Source of the DNA: Dermacentor variabilis
Taxonomy: Eukaryota > Arthropoda > Arachnida > Ixodida > Ixodidae
DNA length: 64,000 nt
Reading direction: 5' to 3'
Assembly: GCF_050947875.1 (NCBI RefSeq)
Contig: NC_134569.1
Location: 41,909,777 to 41,973,776 of the forward strand
Shown one piece after another: positions 1 to 11,049 of this stretch. Numbering within the stretch: the first letter of the stretch is position 1; the number at the start of each line of letters is the position of its first letter. A program made the translations under genes and the position numbers. The notes below the pieces were generated by a model, which was not told where the DNA came from, did not search any database, and worked only from the letters and a program-made list of their open reading frames with translations.

Positions 1-149
1 TGATGCATTAGCTGCCATTTAACCAAACGCATTAGAATCCTCCGGATCCAGGTAGTTCATGTTTCCGCTGGGACTTGATCTGTGCGAGGCATAAGGCCCT
101 CAAAGAAGCGGGCAAGTAATCCCCCTCCTCCTTCCACCTCTCGACTAGT

Positions 150-181
150 GAAAAGAAAAGAAAAGAAAAGAAAAGAAAAGG
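150..181. repeat. (AAAAG)n microsatellite
   Basis: About six tandem copies of AAAAG. Simple repeat with no gene attached. Confidence 0.9.
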
Positions 182-850
182 GAAGCAAGACAAAGACTAG
201 CCGACTGCACAGCTCTAAGATATTGGGCGAAGTGGTGAGAAACTGACGATAGACAAAGCTGATGTCGCTTGGCTCAAAGCCAGCCTAGCAGCTGTGAATT
301 TGCGTCAGAACATGGCTCGATTTACGCTTGGGAGAAGCCAAATTGGCTTATCAGCACTTAAAAAAAAAAGAGATCAAAACTGTAAGCCACAGCAAACCCT
401 CCGTCAAGTCGGTTATCCGAACTCAGGCAGCGCATCGCTCGCTCAAGTTTTCCATGTACGCACTAATATAGCCACACAACGTTCCAGCCGCTGCTCATGC
501 CAAGTTACCAAACACAATTACACTGGTGCATCTGTCGGAATTAAGTCCAAATTGGGAAATATTTTCCCTAAAATATCCGAAGTTTGTGCAGATATGCTGA
601 TGTGATGCTTACTACACTCCAAGAACACAACTTCAGCTACCAACTCCATTGTGCGGCCAGTAACTGTTTTTCGCATATGCAACTTCACTTCGGAGAGTTC
701 TGGTACTCATTGATGGAGCGAATTCGTTCTGCTTGTGCATTCGAGTGAACGTACTTCACTGAAGAAAGAAAAAAATGTAGGTGTTGGGGAATATGAGAAT
801 TGTCGTAAGTGCGGTCATTAAATGTCATTAAGTGCTCATTGTCGTAAGTG
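182..850. other. No gene recognised
   Basis: Anonymous sequence. A short duplicated phrase (GTCGTAAGTGCGGT, near 801 and 841) lies just ahead of the LINE and may belong to its 5' region. The 103-codon frame at 294-605 has no recognisable domain. Confidence 0.5.
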
Positions 851-1211
851 CGGTAAGGGCGTGGGCACGGCGGCAACGCCAGGATCATGGCCTCAAATCC
901 GTTTCTGTTCTTCGTCCAGGTTTTTGCTTGGCTGGTGCTGATACCAGGATCGACAACTGAGCATGCCACACCACTGATTCACTTCCCGGCTCCCAACGGC
1001 GACTGCGTGACTCGTCCGATCATTCTGATGCCTATTATCGAGAGACAAACCAGCGCTCCCAGCGGCACCAATTTTTCAACTTTGGAACTGCAAGCGCGAT
1101 TGTCAACGACAGCAACCAGTATAAAAGACGGCTTCCAAGTAGCTTTCGGCAGCAGGCACGGCGACAACGCCAGGATCATGGCCTCAAATCCGTTTCTGTT
1201 CTTCGTCCAGG
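851..1211 (+). repeat. 291-bp-spaced direct repeat in LINE 5' region
   Basis: A block of about 60 bp containing ATGGCCTCAAATCCGTTTCT occurs at 887 and again at 1178, exactly 291 bp apart and nearly identical (upstream GCACGGCGGCAACGCC versus GCACGGCGACAACGCC). Both copies lie upstream of the ORF1 coiled coil in the same frame. This is the arrangement expected of tandem 5'UTR promoter monomers, although an internal duplication or a read-through coding repeat is equally possible. Confidence 0.7.
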
Positions 1212-1339
1212 TGAGCAGACGATATAGAAAGTGTTACGGCAGTGATGATGTTTACCTGCTCGTGCTGCCGTGCCCACGGCCTGTTTTTGAAATGTTTTGT
1301 GACCTGCTCGGAGGAGATGTTGAATAAGATCCGCGTCTG

Positions 1340-2036
1340 GGGTACACGTTGCTAGAAGCCCAATTGAAAGCAATCGCAGCTGACATACATGAAATTAAAA
1401 AGGGCAAAACAGTAATCAACCAAAAACTATCCGCGATAGACAAAAAACTTGAGAAGATTGGCGTACTTGAAAAACAAGTCTCAGAGTGCGTGAAAAAGGT
1501 GACCGTACTTGAGTAACGCGTGGACACTATGACCAAGAAACTTGATGATATTGAAAATAGGAGTCGTCGGTGCAATCTGATTGTTTACGGCTTGAGTGAA
1601 ACTGAGGAAGGGGCAGTCGTAGATGGAATTCTGAAAGACATTCTTGATGTTGTCATTGCGGGATTAGATCGAATTCATCGACTTGGTAGACCAAAACCAG
1701 ATGACGCGACTTATATTAGACCGGTCATTTTCAAGTTGCACGACTACAGAGACAAAGCGAAAATCCTTCAAAATTGCAAGAAGCTGAAAAATACCAGATA
1801 CTCTATTGGTGAAGATTTTTCACGCAACGTTCGTGACCCATAAGGAAAAAAACTTTGGAATAAAACTAAAGAAAATCGAGACCGGAAAGCGAAGGTAATG
1901 TTAACTTACGATAAAGTTCGCATAGCTGGACGCCTGTTAATATGGAACGCAGATAGCGACGATATAGTTGAGATAAAACCAAAAAAAAAACGACGAAAAA
2001 TTCAGCTCAGACCGCAGAACAACGCGATCTTACCAA
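1340..2036 (+). pseudogene. LINE ORF1-like protein (coiled coil + RRM-like), broken
   Basis: RNA-binding chaperone-type protein of a LINE. A heptad-like stretch at about 1355-1550 (LEAQLKAI, DKKLEKIGVLEKQV, KKLDDIENRSRR) is followed by an RRM-like segment with NLIVYGL, DRIHRLGRPKP and ILQNCKKLK, then a C-terminal block (KKLW, VMLTYDKVRIAGRLL). In-frame stops lie near 1325, 1513 and 1841. The stop at 1841 falls inside the conserved VRD-x-GKKLW segment, so it looks like a mutation rather than the natural end. After it the frame stays open straight into the endonuclease. Family resemblance is to L1 ORF1p/Transposase_22-type proteins. Confidence 0.7.
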
Positions 2037-4830
2037 AAGTAACCCTTCTGAACTTAAACGCGCGAAGTATTGCTAACAAAGTGGAAAGTCTGGAAGCTTT
2101 ATTGATAGCCCTGAGTCCGGATGTGGTCACTATATCCGAAACATGGCTTCACTCTAACGTCTCAGATAATGAAGTTGTTCCGCCAGGTTATACCATTCTG
2201 CGCAAAGATAGAGCATCGAGACGCGGGGGTGTGGCTATTATCTTGAGGGATGATTTATCTTTCATACCTATACCTGACGAACCGAACGTCGAAAGTATTT
2301 AGTGCAAACTAAACATAGAAGTATACGTCCTGCACGTAGGCGTATAGCTTGTACGTAGGCTTTAGGCCACCAAACGCTGATCCAGAGTACCTGGTTCCCT
2401 TACTCGATACATGCACCGCTACCCATCAGGTGACAAAATTATTTTGGCTGGGGACTTTAATATTTCGGAATCGTACTGGAGCTCTCGAATGCCAAGATCA
2501 CTTTATAATAATGTTCCCTCGGACATATTATTTGCATTTAACTTGAATCAATTTGTCCACACGCCCACTCGCATTCAAGGGTCGTCTAGCTCGATAGTCG
2601 ATTTGGTTTTCATTAGTGATTATTTTTCATCCACCGCAATAGACACTGAAATACTAGAAGGTTTGTCAGACCATAAGCTTGCGTTGTGCACTCTGCCTTT
2701 CCCTGTTCCTATGGCTGTCAAAAAAGATAGTTCGCCGATATTAGCATTTGGAAAGGCAAATGACGCAGCCATTATTACGTATCTTGTTCATGAATACGCC
2801 AATTTTCTTGAACTCTGTATGGATGATTTGTCAACCATTGATCAGATATGGGCACGTTTTAAGGTTAATGTCAGGCATTGCATTGACAATTTCATTCCCA
2901 CTGTAACAAAATCCACAAAGAAAAAGAATCCATGGATAACATTCGATGCTATTCACCTCAAGCGTAAAAACAAAAGACTGAGAAAATCAAACAAAATACG
3001 CCCGGTTCTAAACTACCTTACTCGCCTTCACTCTCTAACTAGCCTATTAAAAAGTAAAATTAGGACTGCTAAACTGAGGTATTGTAATAGCACACCTAAT
3101 GGCTTCTATAAATCAGCCCCCAGAAAATTCTGGAGATACCTAAGTTCCCAACGCACAAACAGCAAGACAAAATCCACCGAAGGAATTGACGCTGACACCT
3201 TTAACACTCACTTTCAGTCAGTGTTCACACATGACAACGACTGCTTTGACCTTGCCCTCGAATTCGATTGTAAGACCACGCTGACAGGTACTCCACTAAT
3301 ATCCGAGGTGGGAGTGTTTATGATGTTGTTAAACATGGATGATAAGAAATGTGATGGACCAGATGGAATCCCGAACAAATTTCTCAAGCGGTATGCCGAG
3401 CCTATAAGTGAATACCTGTGCCTGATATATCAAAAATCAATCGATGAGTGTAGCCTTCCTGCTGAGTGGAAACTAGCGAAAATAATTCCGGTGCATAAAT
3501 CTGGCAATGTTTTATTGGCAGCTAATTATCGACCAATATCACTGACATGTACATGCTGCAAATTACTGGAGCACATCATTTCGAAATTTCTGACAAACTT
3601 TGTCGAAGTCAATAACGTACTCCACAAAAGCCAACTTGGATTTCGCAGTGGCTTGAGAGCCGCTACGCAACTAGTATAAATTATGCATAATTTTGCACAA
3701 AGCCTCGACAATCAGTCGCAAATCGATGCCCTTTTCCTGCATCTTTCGAAGGCTTTTGACCGAGTCTCTCATACTTAACTCCACTTTAAGATTAAAAGGA
3801 TATTTGGCGATGGACCACTGGTACGATGGATTTATAATTACCTCTCTGATCGTTATCAATTTGTGCAATACGACCATCATGCCTCCAAGTTAGTACCTGT
3901 TCTTTCAGGAGTACCTCAAAGTACAGTTTTAGCCCCGCTGTTCTTTCTACTTTTTATTAACGACATAACAAATGAAACTGATGTAAAAATGCGACTATTC
4001 GCGGATGACTGCGTGCTATACCAAGAAATAAAAGACTCTCTGACCAGTAAAAACTTAACAACGCTCTAGGAAAAATTGCAGTGGTGTAATAATTGACAGA
4101 TGATAATTAATTTCAAAAAAACGGTCTCTATGTCCATTACAAGGAAAAAGTGTAATTCAGATTACGTATACTCTTGCAATAACATGAATATCAGTAGTGT
4201 GACTGAATATAGATACTTGGGTGTAGTCATCACTTCTGACTTAAACTGGACTACGCATGTTCAAAGCCTAGCTAGCAAAGCAATGAACAAGTTATCTTTT
4301 CTTAAAAGGGCCCTTCGTCATTCTACATCTGATACAAAACTTCTAGCTTACGTCACCTTTATCCGTCCGGTCTTAGAATACGCTAACATAGCTTGGTTAC
4401 CCCACACTAAAAACAACGTTAAAACACTCGAAATGGTTCAAAGGAAAGCCGTGCGCTTTATCTCCAACTGCTATGGGCGCATGCATTCAGCCACATATCT
4501 TTTACGCACGGCTGGGCTTTACACGTTGTCCAGCCGCGCTAAATTACACCGTCTAAAGTTTTTGTATTTACTGCTTAATAATGCATTAAAGATGTCTCCC
4601 ACAGATTTTGTTCGTATAAACCCTACAAGACTTACACGTCACAAGCATGCACTCACCCTTGAATAATGTTTCTGTCGTAGTAATACTTTCCCATATTCTT
4701 TTTTTCCACAAGTGGTCCTAGATTGGAATCGCTTGCATCCATCAGTGACGGCTCAGCGCACCATAGACAAATTTATTACCCTCGCTGAGAGCTCTGTGCT
4801 TTCTTTCATTCCTCTCAGTGTAATTATTGT
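2037..4830 (+). pseudogene. LINE ORF2 (endonuclease-reverse transcriptase), multiple stops
   Basis: Would nick target DNA and reverse-transcribe the element RNA. Endonuclease motifs: NLNARSI near 2052, SETWL near 2140, GDFN at about 2450-2461 and SDHK at 2666-2677. Reverse transcriptase motifs: CDGPDGIPNKFLK (about 3352), ANYRPISLT (about 3520), a palm block ending GVPQSTVLAP (about 3907-3936) and FADDC at 3998-4012, so the catalytic Asp pair is intact. The YLGVVI and PVLEYA blocks and the C-terminal DWNRLHP block follow. In-frame stops include those near 2300, 3677, 3776, 4067 and 4664. All segments share one reading frame. Confidence 0.85.
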
Positions 4831-5058
4831 ATTCAAGTGCCATCATCAGTTTTATTTATTATTGTCATGTGTATTGCATGTTTTGTCTTTATTTTTGACT
4901 CTTAATATATATATATATATATTAGCACTGAACCTGTATTTGTATGTTTTGCCCTCTCCTGTAATAATACCAAGAAGGGATTGACAGTATTCCGAAATAA
5001 AATAAATAAATATAAGGAAGACGAGCGTTTTTCATAAGATGAGTGGCCAGAACTCTAT

Positions 5059-5131
5059 TCTGTTCATTCATTCATTCATTCATTCATTCATTCATTCATT
5101 CATTCATTCATTCATTCATTCATTCATTCAT
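5059..5131. repeat. (TTCA)n microsatellite, tail of adjacent SINE
   Basis: About 18 copies of ATTC/TTCA. It abuts the 3' end of the minus-strand SINE at 5132-5362, where it reads (AATG)n, so it is best explained as that SINE's expanded tail. Confidence 0.9.
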
Positions 5132-5362
5132 TAACTTGGTTTCCCTCCCAAATCAACACTGTGGTTATATAGAGACTGTAGAAGAGGGCTCCGGATTAAT
5201 TTCGACCATTTGGAGTTCTTTAATGGGAGCTCAAATCTAAGTACACGATGGTATTTCTATTTTGCCTTCTACTTCGCTTTCTATTTCGCCATGGCAAGGA
5301 ATCAAACCCGCTACCTCGTGCTCAGCAGTGGAACGCTGTAACCACTGAACCACTGCGAGGGG
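5132..5362 (-). mobile_element. tRNA-derived SINE (Ruka-like)
   Basis: On the minus strand a tRNA-like head (about 5362-5280) carries an A-box-like GTGGTTCAGTGGTTA and a B-box-like GGGTTTGATTCC. A body follows with the block TTAAAGAACTCCAAATGG, matching the conserved Ruka body phrase 'taaagaacccaggtgg'. The (AATG)n tail follows. Transcription would be by RNA polymerase III from the internal boxes; mobilisation would need a partner LINE. The family name is from memory. Confidence 0.8.
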
Positions 5363-6089
5363 TCCTGTATGACGCATATTGTTAATGAGCTAATGCTATC
5401 TTGTATGTTCCTTAATTTATAGTGGTGAGAGATAAAAGTTCCGGTGTGCTCTGACGTGAACGCCGTATAGATTTTCTTGAAGCTGAGGACGGAAAATATT
5501 TTTGGTAATAATTTGATTCACAGGGACGCTTAAAAAATGAAAGTAAATTTTTCTCCTCGTACACCGACCATTGCGCTCGGAAAGTACATGTACATGAAGG
5601 GTTTTCGAGTTTTCAGTCGTACGCACGGAATGCAGGGTGCTATAGACCATAGTTTCATTGGCACTGTGTGGTAAATTCAGACGTAGCTATTTGTTTCCAA
5701 AGCTTCGCCGCCTCACTAGAGCGGACCTATGGTAACAGGCGCATGCGATTATTCTTGATCGCATGCTCTCGCTATATTTGTGTAACTGAACTGCGCTAAC
5801 GGTTATCAAAACAATTATTATGTGTCAGTCGACACATCGTGTGGCGTAGTAGCGACCTACCCGCTGTGGCACTTCACGGCCTGTAAAGGCTGCTTTTTTG
5901 CGAGATACCATGCGCTGATAAAAAGCCAAACAACCAGAAGTAAGACATCCATATTCACGGCGTTTCAGCCAGGACTGCTTCCAATTATTAAAAGTAGGAG
6001 ATTGAAGAGACAGTAATATTTTTTTGTGGGACAGGATTAGCAACAGGAAAACACAATATAAAGCTTTCTGTTGGATTAGTTAGCAGTAT
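5363..6089. other. No gene recognised
   Basis: Unremarkable sequence. The frames on both strands (64-77 codons) show no domain. Confidence 0.5.
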
Positions 6090-6690
6090 AATTAACTAGA
6101 ATTTGCAAATTAGCTTTTAATTAATCGAAGCTAGGCTGCCAGTGCCATTTGGACGCTTGCAGCTAATGAGGAGCTCATAAGAAATCGGTTCCTAAACATG
6201 ATGAAAAGCCTTTATTTAAAGCACGCTGCCGCAATGTTCACAACTCATCTTCAACGCGGGACGGAGTCCGTGTGTAAGAAGGGCACGTGACTACGTTTTT
6301 AATTCACATCACATGCCAAGAGCCCTAGTGTCACAGGGCGCTTTCGACTGACGCAAATCACTGCTCATTTCCATTTTTTGGGGAGACAAGCCCAAACCAA
6401 GCGGGTGCCGCCAGGTGGGGTTGCCTCACCCAGATAAGCTTAGTGCTCTAGCTGGCACGCCATGGTGTGTCCCAAGTCCTGCACGTTACCACGTGACACA
6501 AATTGAAGCCGTCATCTCGCACGCTCTTTATGCGCTCGATTTCAGTTTCGCACTGAAAATGAGTTGAAACTCATCGCGCCAGCTTGCTTTAAATAAGGGC
6601 TCTTGATCCTTCATAAGAGCCGATTTGTTAGGAGCTGCTCATTAGCCTAACCTATATAATAAAACGTTAATTGATAAATCTGAATTAACT
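6090..6690. mobile_element. Foldback / MITE-like element with diverged long inverted repeats
   Basis: The left arm (about 6090-6260) and the reverse complement of the right arm (about 6540-6690) align over about 150 bp. Shared landmarks are GCTAATGAG (6162 versus 6646), an AAATCGG block (left 6182-6188), CCTTTATTTAAAGCACGCTG versus CCCTTATTTAAAGCAAGCTG, and a distal AATTAACTAG/TAGTTAATT segment. The arms are well diverged and the unpaired centre is about 280 bp with no coding capacity. The termini and any target-site duplication could not be fixed. Confidence 0.65.
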
Positions 6691-7289
6691 AGGCCGCTGA
6701 ATGATCCGACAGGGAGTTTTGTTTTGCTCGTCCTTGTTGCGAGTCTTGTCCTGAAAAACGGATCATTGTGTCTCGAATCCCCCTTTTTTAATAATTAATG
6801 ACAGTTGTCACTGGGACAACCAGTACGAACGAAGTGTGGTGCCCGAGTGTGTGAACGGTAGATTCAACATACAAAATGCCTCAGATTGAGTAAGTCTAGC
6901 GATCGTAACGCAACCTTACAGATCAATACAATCTTTTACAAGCGGGTTAGTTACATGTATTTCGTAAACAAGGTCTTCTTACTGGCCTCTGAGTAATAAT
7001 TACCTGCGGGGGAGTAACAGCGGTAATGAGATATGCACGTCCCAGACCCGCTTTGTAGAAGCCCTCGCCGAGATATTGCGAACTGCCTGCTCTCGAAAGT
7101 AAACTCACCACGGTAAGAGGTTGCTCTGATACATGGAACACATTAGGGCCACCTTCGAGCTCTGCCGTTGATTTCCTAAGAAAGCACACGGCTGCACCGG
7201 CACAAATTAATTGCCGCTTTAGTGAGGGTTAAGTAACCTTATATTTTGCATTCTTCGCAATGATAGAAACGTCGATAAATATAGAAGCC

Positions 7290-8850
7290 GAGTTATTCGT
7301 TGCAGTTTCTTGGCGTTGTTCTCTCGCGTCAGATGCCAGCGTAACAGTTTTCACATCATCCGGCGCGCAACAGTGCAGCCTACCACGCACTCGCCCGGCA
7401 CGAGGCCTTCGGCTCGCGAATCTCGTTTCAGACTTCGAGAGCTCTGCAAGCAGCTGCTTGCGAAACAACCAGAAAAACGCACAGAGGAAACGATGAGGGG
7501 TGGGAGAGAGAGAGAGAGAGAGATGGGGGTGGTGGTGGGTGACAGACAAGCGTGCAGTAATGAGGGATGCCGAGACCTTAGACGAAGAGGAGGAGGAGGA
7601 ACCCAAGAGGAAAAGTCGCGCGCGCTCTCGCGCCGCACTTTCTTCAATGTGGGCGCGGGCATGCGGGGCGCGCACGCGAGAGGGGTCAGGCGGGAGGCAG
7701 GGTGAATATTCTCTCGAAAACAAGGAAGCTCGCTCCCTCGACGGGAACGCGAAAGAAAAGGCGCGGGGCGGAAGCGAGGAGGGTCTGGCCGGCCAGCAGA
7801 TTCCACTCGAGTCCTTAATTAAGCGCCGTTCGCCCAGGAAGCATCAAAGGGAAATTGAGTTTCAAGTGTCTCGCGATGTGCGCGAGCGCAAAACTCTCAC
7901 CGTCGCGGGCGGAGGCGGCTCCCCGCGGCCGCTTCCCAGGGCGCCCGCGCGGGCATTCCCTCCTCCACCCCCACCGCCTCTCCCCCCTCCCCCCCACAAT
8001 CCCCACCTCACGTTTGAGGTAATGAATTTTTCCTTCGGAAAAGAACACTCTCAACCGACACAGACACGCACAAAGATGTTCGCGCACGCAGAAGTAGCAG
8101 CAGAAACGGCAGCAGCGCACTCAAAAGCGGCGCGTACGGTTGGCGCGCCGCTTTGAGGAAAGAGGACGGGGAATAAAAAAAGACACAAAACACAAGTGCG
8201 CGAGCACGCGCGTGTGTGCGTGTGGGCTGTTTGCGGACGCCGCACGGGCGTGCGTCACACACACAACTCGCGCGTCGATCCAGCTCGGCCGCCGTGAGTT
8301 CGCTTTCTTTGCAGCGCGCGCGCTCTCTCTCTGTGCTAACCGGGAACCGGAGGCACTCGTTTCAAGCCGCTCGCCGCCGCCGCGGCTACCGCTTTGCCCC
8401 TCGGCGTGCCGCGGCGGCGGCCGCGTAGCCTTGCGCCTCCGACCTCTTCCTCCCCTCGATCCGTTCCTCTGCGGCCGGCTCACTCGACCGAAGAAACAGA
8501 AGAACAAGAATCAGAACGGCGTACACCGCCACGGCGCCGCTTTCGACAAACAGGGGCCAAACAGCCCGAGAGTTAGGTTTCACTCGCTCTCTTTATTCTT
8601 GCCCCCTTATCGGCTGCGCTATGCCTGACCTCACCTTTTGCTCCCCCTGCAGTTCTCTTCTTCGTACCGGCCCTCGCACTTTCTTTCCCTCTCGTTTTTT
8701 TTTTCTCATTCTTTTTTCGTCTCTGGACCGATGTTCCTTTGAACGCGCGCGTGCCTTCCGTGCTTCGCGACGTTTGAACGAGCATTTCGGACAAGTGATG
8801 CCGGATTCCAAATATGTTTCAGCTTCCGCTTTCTTTTTCTGACGAATTCG
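7290..8850. promoter_or_regulatory. CpG-dense island, possible host promoter / first exon
   Basis: Strongly GC- and CpG-rich block (for example GCGCGCGCTCTCGCGCC near 7618-7635 and runs around 7910-7960 and 8390-8430), with GA and CT tracts and a GCGCGCGCG core near 8315. Overlapping long frames on both strands (the longest is 218 codons at 7500-8156 +) are low complexity (Arg, Ala, Pro, Glu), contain no domain, and are what GC-rich DNA yields by chance. The sequence contrasts with the AT-richer flanks. No TATA box or reliable splice donor could be assigned. Alternatives are a retroelement LTR or a 5'UTR. Confidence 0.5.
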
Positions 8851-10345
8851 TTAACTTTTTTCGCGCTCTGCCAGTGAAAGCCTACCCTCTCTCCTATTCC
8901 CTCCACAAGTATTTTATTTGTATCTTGGTGCCCGTTTGGCGGCTTCGATTGAAGTTTGCTATTTGCTTATATTCAGTTTTTAAAGATGTCTTAAGTTTGA
9001 ACTAAGCGAGAACGCAGGAATGCGGCGCATTCAACAAGTGGGGTTTCGCTACTTTGTAACTTTTATTCCCTGCGAGTGTCTTTCTTTTCTCTCTCTCATT
9101 TTTGTGTAACGGCACCTTAGCGTCTGGGTCCGACCATGAACAGGCGAGGACCCAAAAATGCAATATTCAGTAAACAAGCTAACCACTTCGCTCATAGAGA
9201 ATGGAAATGTGCGGATCTCTTCACTAGATGAAAAGAATGATGAGCAAGATTCCTACGACACCGTGTGATCTGTGTAAGCGCATTGCGTTTTATCTAACCT
9301 AGAACATATGCGTCAATAGGCACATTTTTTTTCTACTGCGTGCTTGTGTGTGTGTACGGAGTGACAAGGAACGAGACAGCGACAGAGAAAGCAGAACATC
9401 ATAAGGAACATTCCAGAAACGTCATGCTGGACACGAAGCAATGCATTCACTGTATTCTGCGTGGACATCTTCAGTGAATACTGATCTATAGATGTCCTTT
9501 CCGATGGTGGGTAACTGCTGTCTTTTGTACTACCAGTTCATTTAGGTGCGCGTTTGCTAGAGTATAATGAAATATTTACTAGACTGTAACAGAAATGGCA
9601 GGCGATGTAGGTATTCCACGTACATGTAGGTATTCCACGTACGTCCTAATTGTGCGTTTAAATGAACGCTAGTATTGGAATCAAAAGAGCTTTGTTCAGT
9701 CATAGTTAATGACCAATTACTCATTACAACACTGTTAACTGAGAGTGACACTTTCCGGAGAAACAAGAATTATCTTGGCAGTACGTGTAAATACAGATAA
9801 ATTACTCGCTCTCGGATCACAACACACGGGAAAGTGCCGAAGCGGGCTTTTTTGCACAGTGTATCTTTATGTTGTGAAGCCAGCTTTAAATGCCCTCGCA
9901 TATCAGCGCTTGTTTTAGGGGCGATGCTTGCTCTCATGTACTAATTTTACAACGCACCGCAGGTACTACCTCTAAAATACCTTCTACAACGCCAATAGTT
10001 GCTTTTGTCATTTGTAAATGAAGATGTCAGGACACTTACATGGAAAACTTCAGGACCTTGGATTTGTCGGCTACACTTGGCGTGCTGATTCGCCTTATCA
10101 ATGAGGCAGCCTGACTTGAACCTGGTTACTGCCACTTATGTGCACTTTCTTCACGGCAGAGGCGACGCAAATTGTTTGTTGCATGCCACTGTAACAAATT
10201 CTCGACGTGTTGCTAAGCACCGAATAGGAACGAGAGTAAGCGTACAGCGGCCGAAGGAGTTGTCTAAAAGCACTGAAGTACGAGCTGCATAATGTATCAC
10301 TTTAGTAAAACGAGTTCTTCGGCGAGTTGGTCACTTATTGCAGGC
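8851..10345. other. No gene recognised; small 19-bp duplication
   Basis: Anonymous sequence. At 9607-9644 a 19-bp unit (GTAGGTATTCCACGTACAT) is tandemly duplicated with two changes at the end of the second copy. Confidence 0.5.
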
Positions 10346-10472
10346 ACAACAGCAGCGTCAAAAAACACCCACAAAAGAAAGGAACACTGACAGACATTGT
10401 CCAGACAGCAGCAATTGTCCGTGTCTGGCAGTGTTCCTTTCTTTTGTGAGTGTTTTTTGACGCTGCTGTTGT
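10346..10472. mobile_element. Hairpin element, 49-bp stem with 25-nt loop
   Basis: Left arm 10348-10396 and right arm 10422-10470 are reverse complements with only two mismatches over 49 bp; the loop is 10397-10421. The arms begin AACAGCAGCGTCAAAAAACA. Such near-perfect short hairpins are typical of snapback MITEs. If transcribed, the RNA would fold into a Dicer-like substrate. No protein is encoded and no clear target-site duplication was seen. Confidence 0.8.
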
Positions 10473-10677
10473 TCGTGCAATCAGTTTAGCATATTTTATG
10501 TGACCTGCGTTGTGAGCTCTCTTGAATGCATTTATGTCAAATGCCTTCAAATTTGGCTTTTTGGTTGCCGTTACCTTGATGTTGTTCCGTTCCGCTTGAT
10601 TTTTTTATTTCTAATATGCATCTGTTATATGCCCAAGAGAGCAGCCAGAGTCGCCTAAGGCGCCAACAACTGATCAA

Positions 10678-10926
10678 ATTGAGTTAAATTATTATGTTTT
10701 AGGTGCCGAAACAACGATCTGATTATGAGGCACGCTGTAGTGCAGTCATCTGAAATAATTTTGACCATCTGGCTCAAACAACGATCTTATCAAACGTGCA
10801 TCTAATTCTAACAACACAGGCGTCTTTGCATTTCGCTCCCACCGAAATGTGGCCACCGCCAGCGGGATCACGCCCGCGACCTCGAGTGCAGGAGCGCAAC
10901 GCCATAACCATTGAGGGGCCATGGCG
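10678..10926 (-). mobile_element. tRNA-derived SINE (Ruka-like)
   Basis: The minus-strand tRNA-like head near 10926-10850 has A-box-like TCAATGGTTATGGCG and B-box-like GCGGGCGTGATCCC. The body includes GGGAGCGAAATGCAAAGACG and the family phrase GTGCCTCATAATCAGATCG, and ends in an AT-rich tail near 10685. The same phrase occurs in the 29.3 kb and 61.4 kb copies, so these belong to one family. Full length or nearly so. Confidence 0.85.
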
Positions 10927-11049
10927 TATTCATTATCTCCATATTATTATGCATTCGGAAAGCATCAGTGTCATTCTGTTTACTGGCCTGCCAGGACTCT
11001 GATTTACGTCTTCTAGGTTAAACACTCGTTCACTTTCTCTTCCAACTGT

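Larger units (their letters stand above)
851..5013 (+). mobile_element. CR1/L2-like LINE, near full length, inactive
   Basis: Non-LTR retrotransposon. In order: a duplicated 5' block (851-1211), an ORF1-type coiled coil and RRM-like region (about 1340-2000), an apurinic-type endonuclease (about 2037-2690), reverse transcriptase (about 3300-4300) and the C-terminal tail typical of CR1/L2/Daphne elements (to about 4830). It ends in an A-rich tail (AAATAAATAAATA near 4995-5013). The coding parts are all in one frame, broken only by in-frame stops rather than indels, which suggests decay by point mutation. The clade is inferred from endonuclease and reverse transcriptase style; Jockey-group relatives are possible. 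The left boundary is uncertain and no target-site duplication was found. Confidence 0.85.

Noticed and set aside
7500..8156. 218-codon frame in the CpG island as a host gene
   Set aside because: Low-complexity Arg/Glu/Pro/Ala composition, equally long frames on the opposite strand, and no domain; expected from GC-rich DNA with few stop codons.
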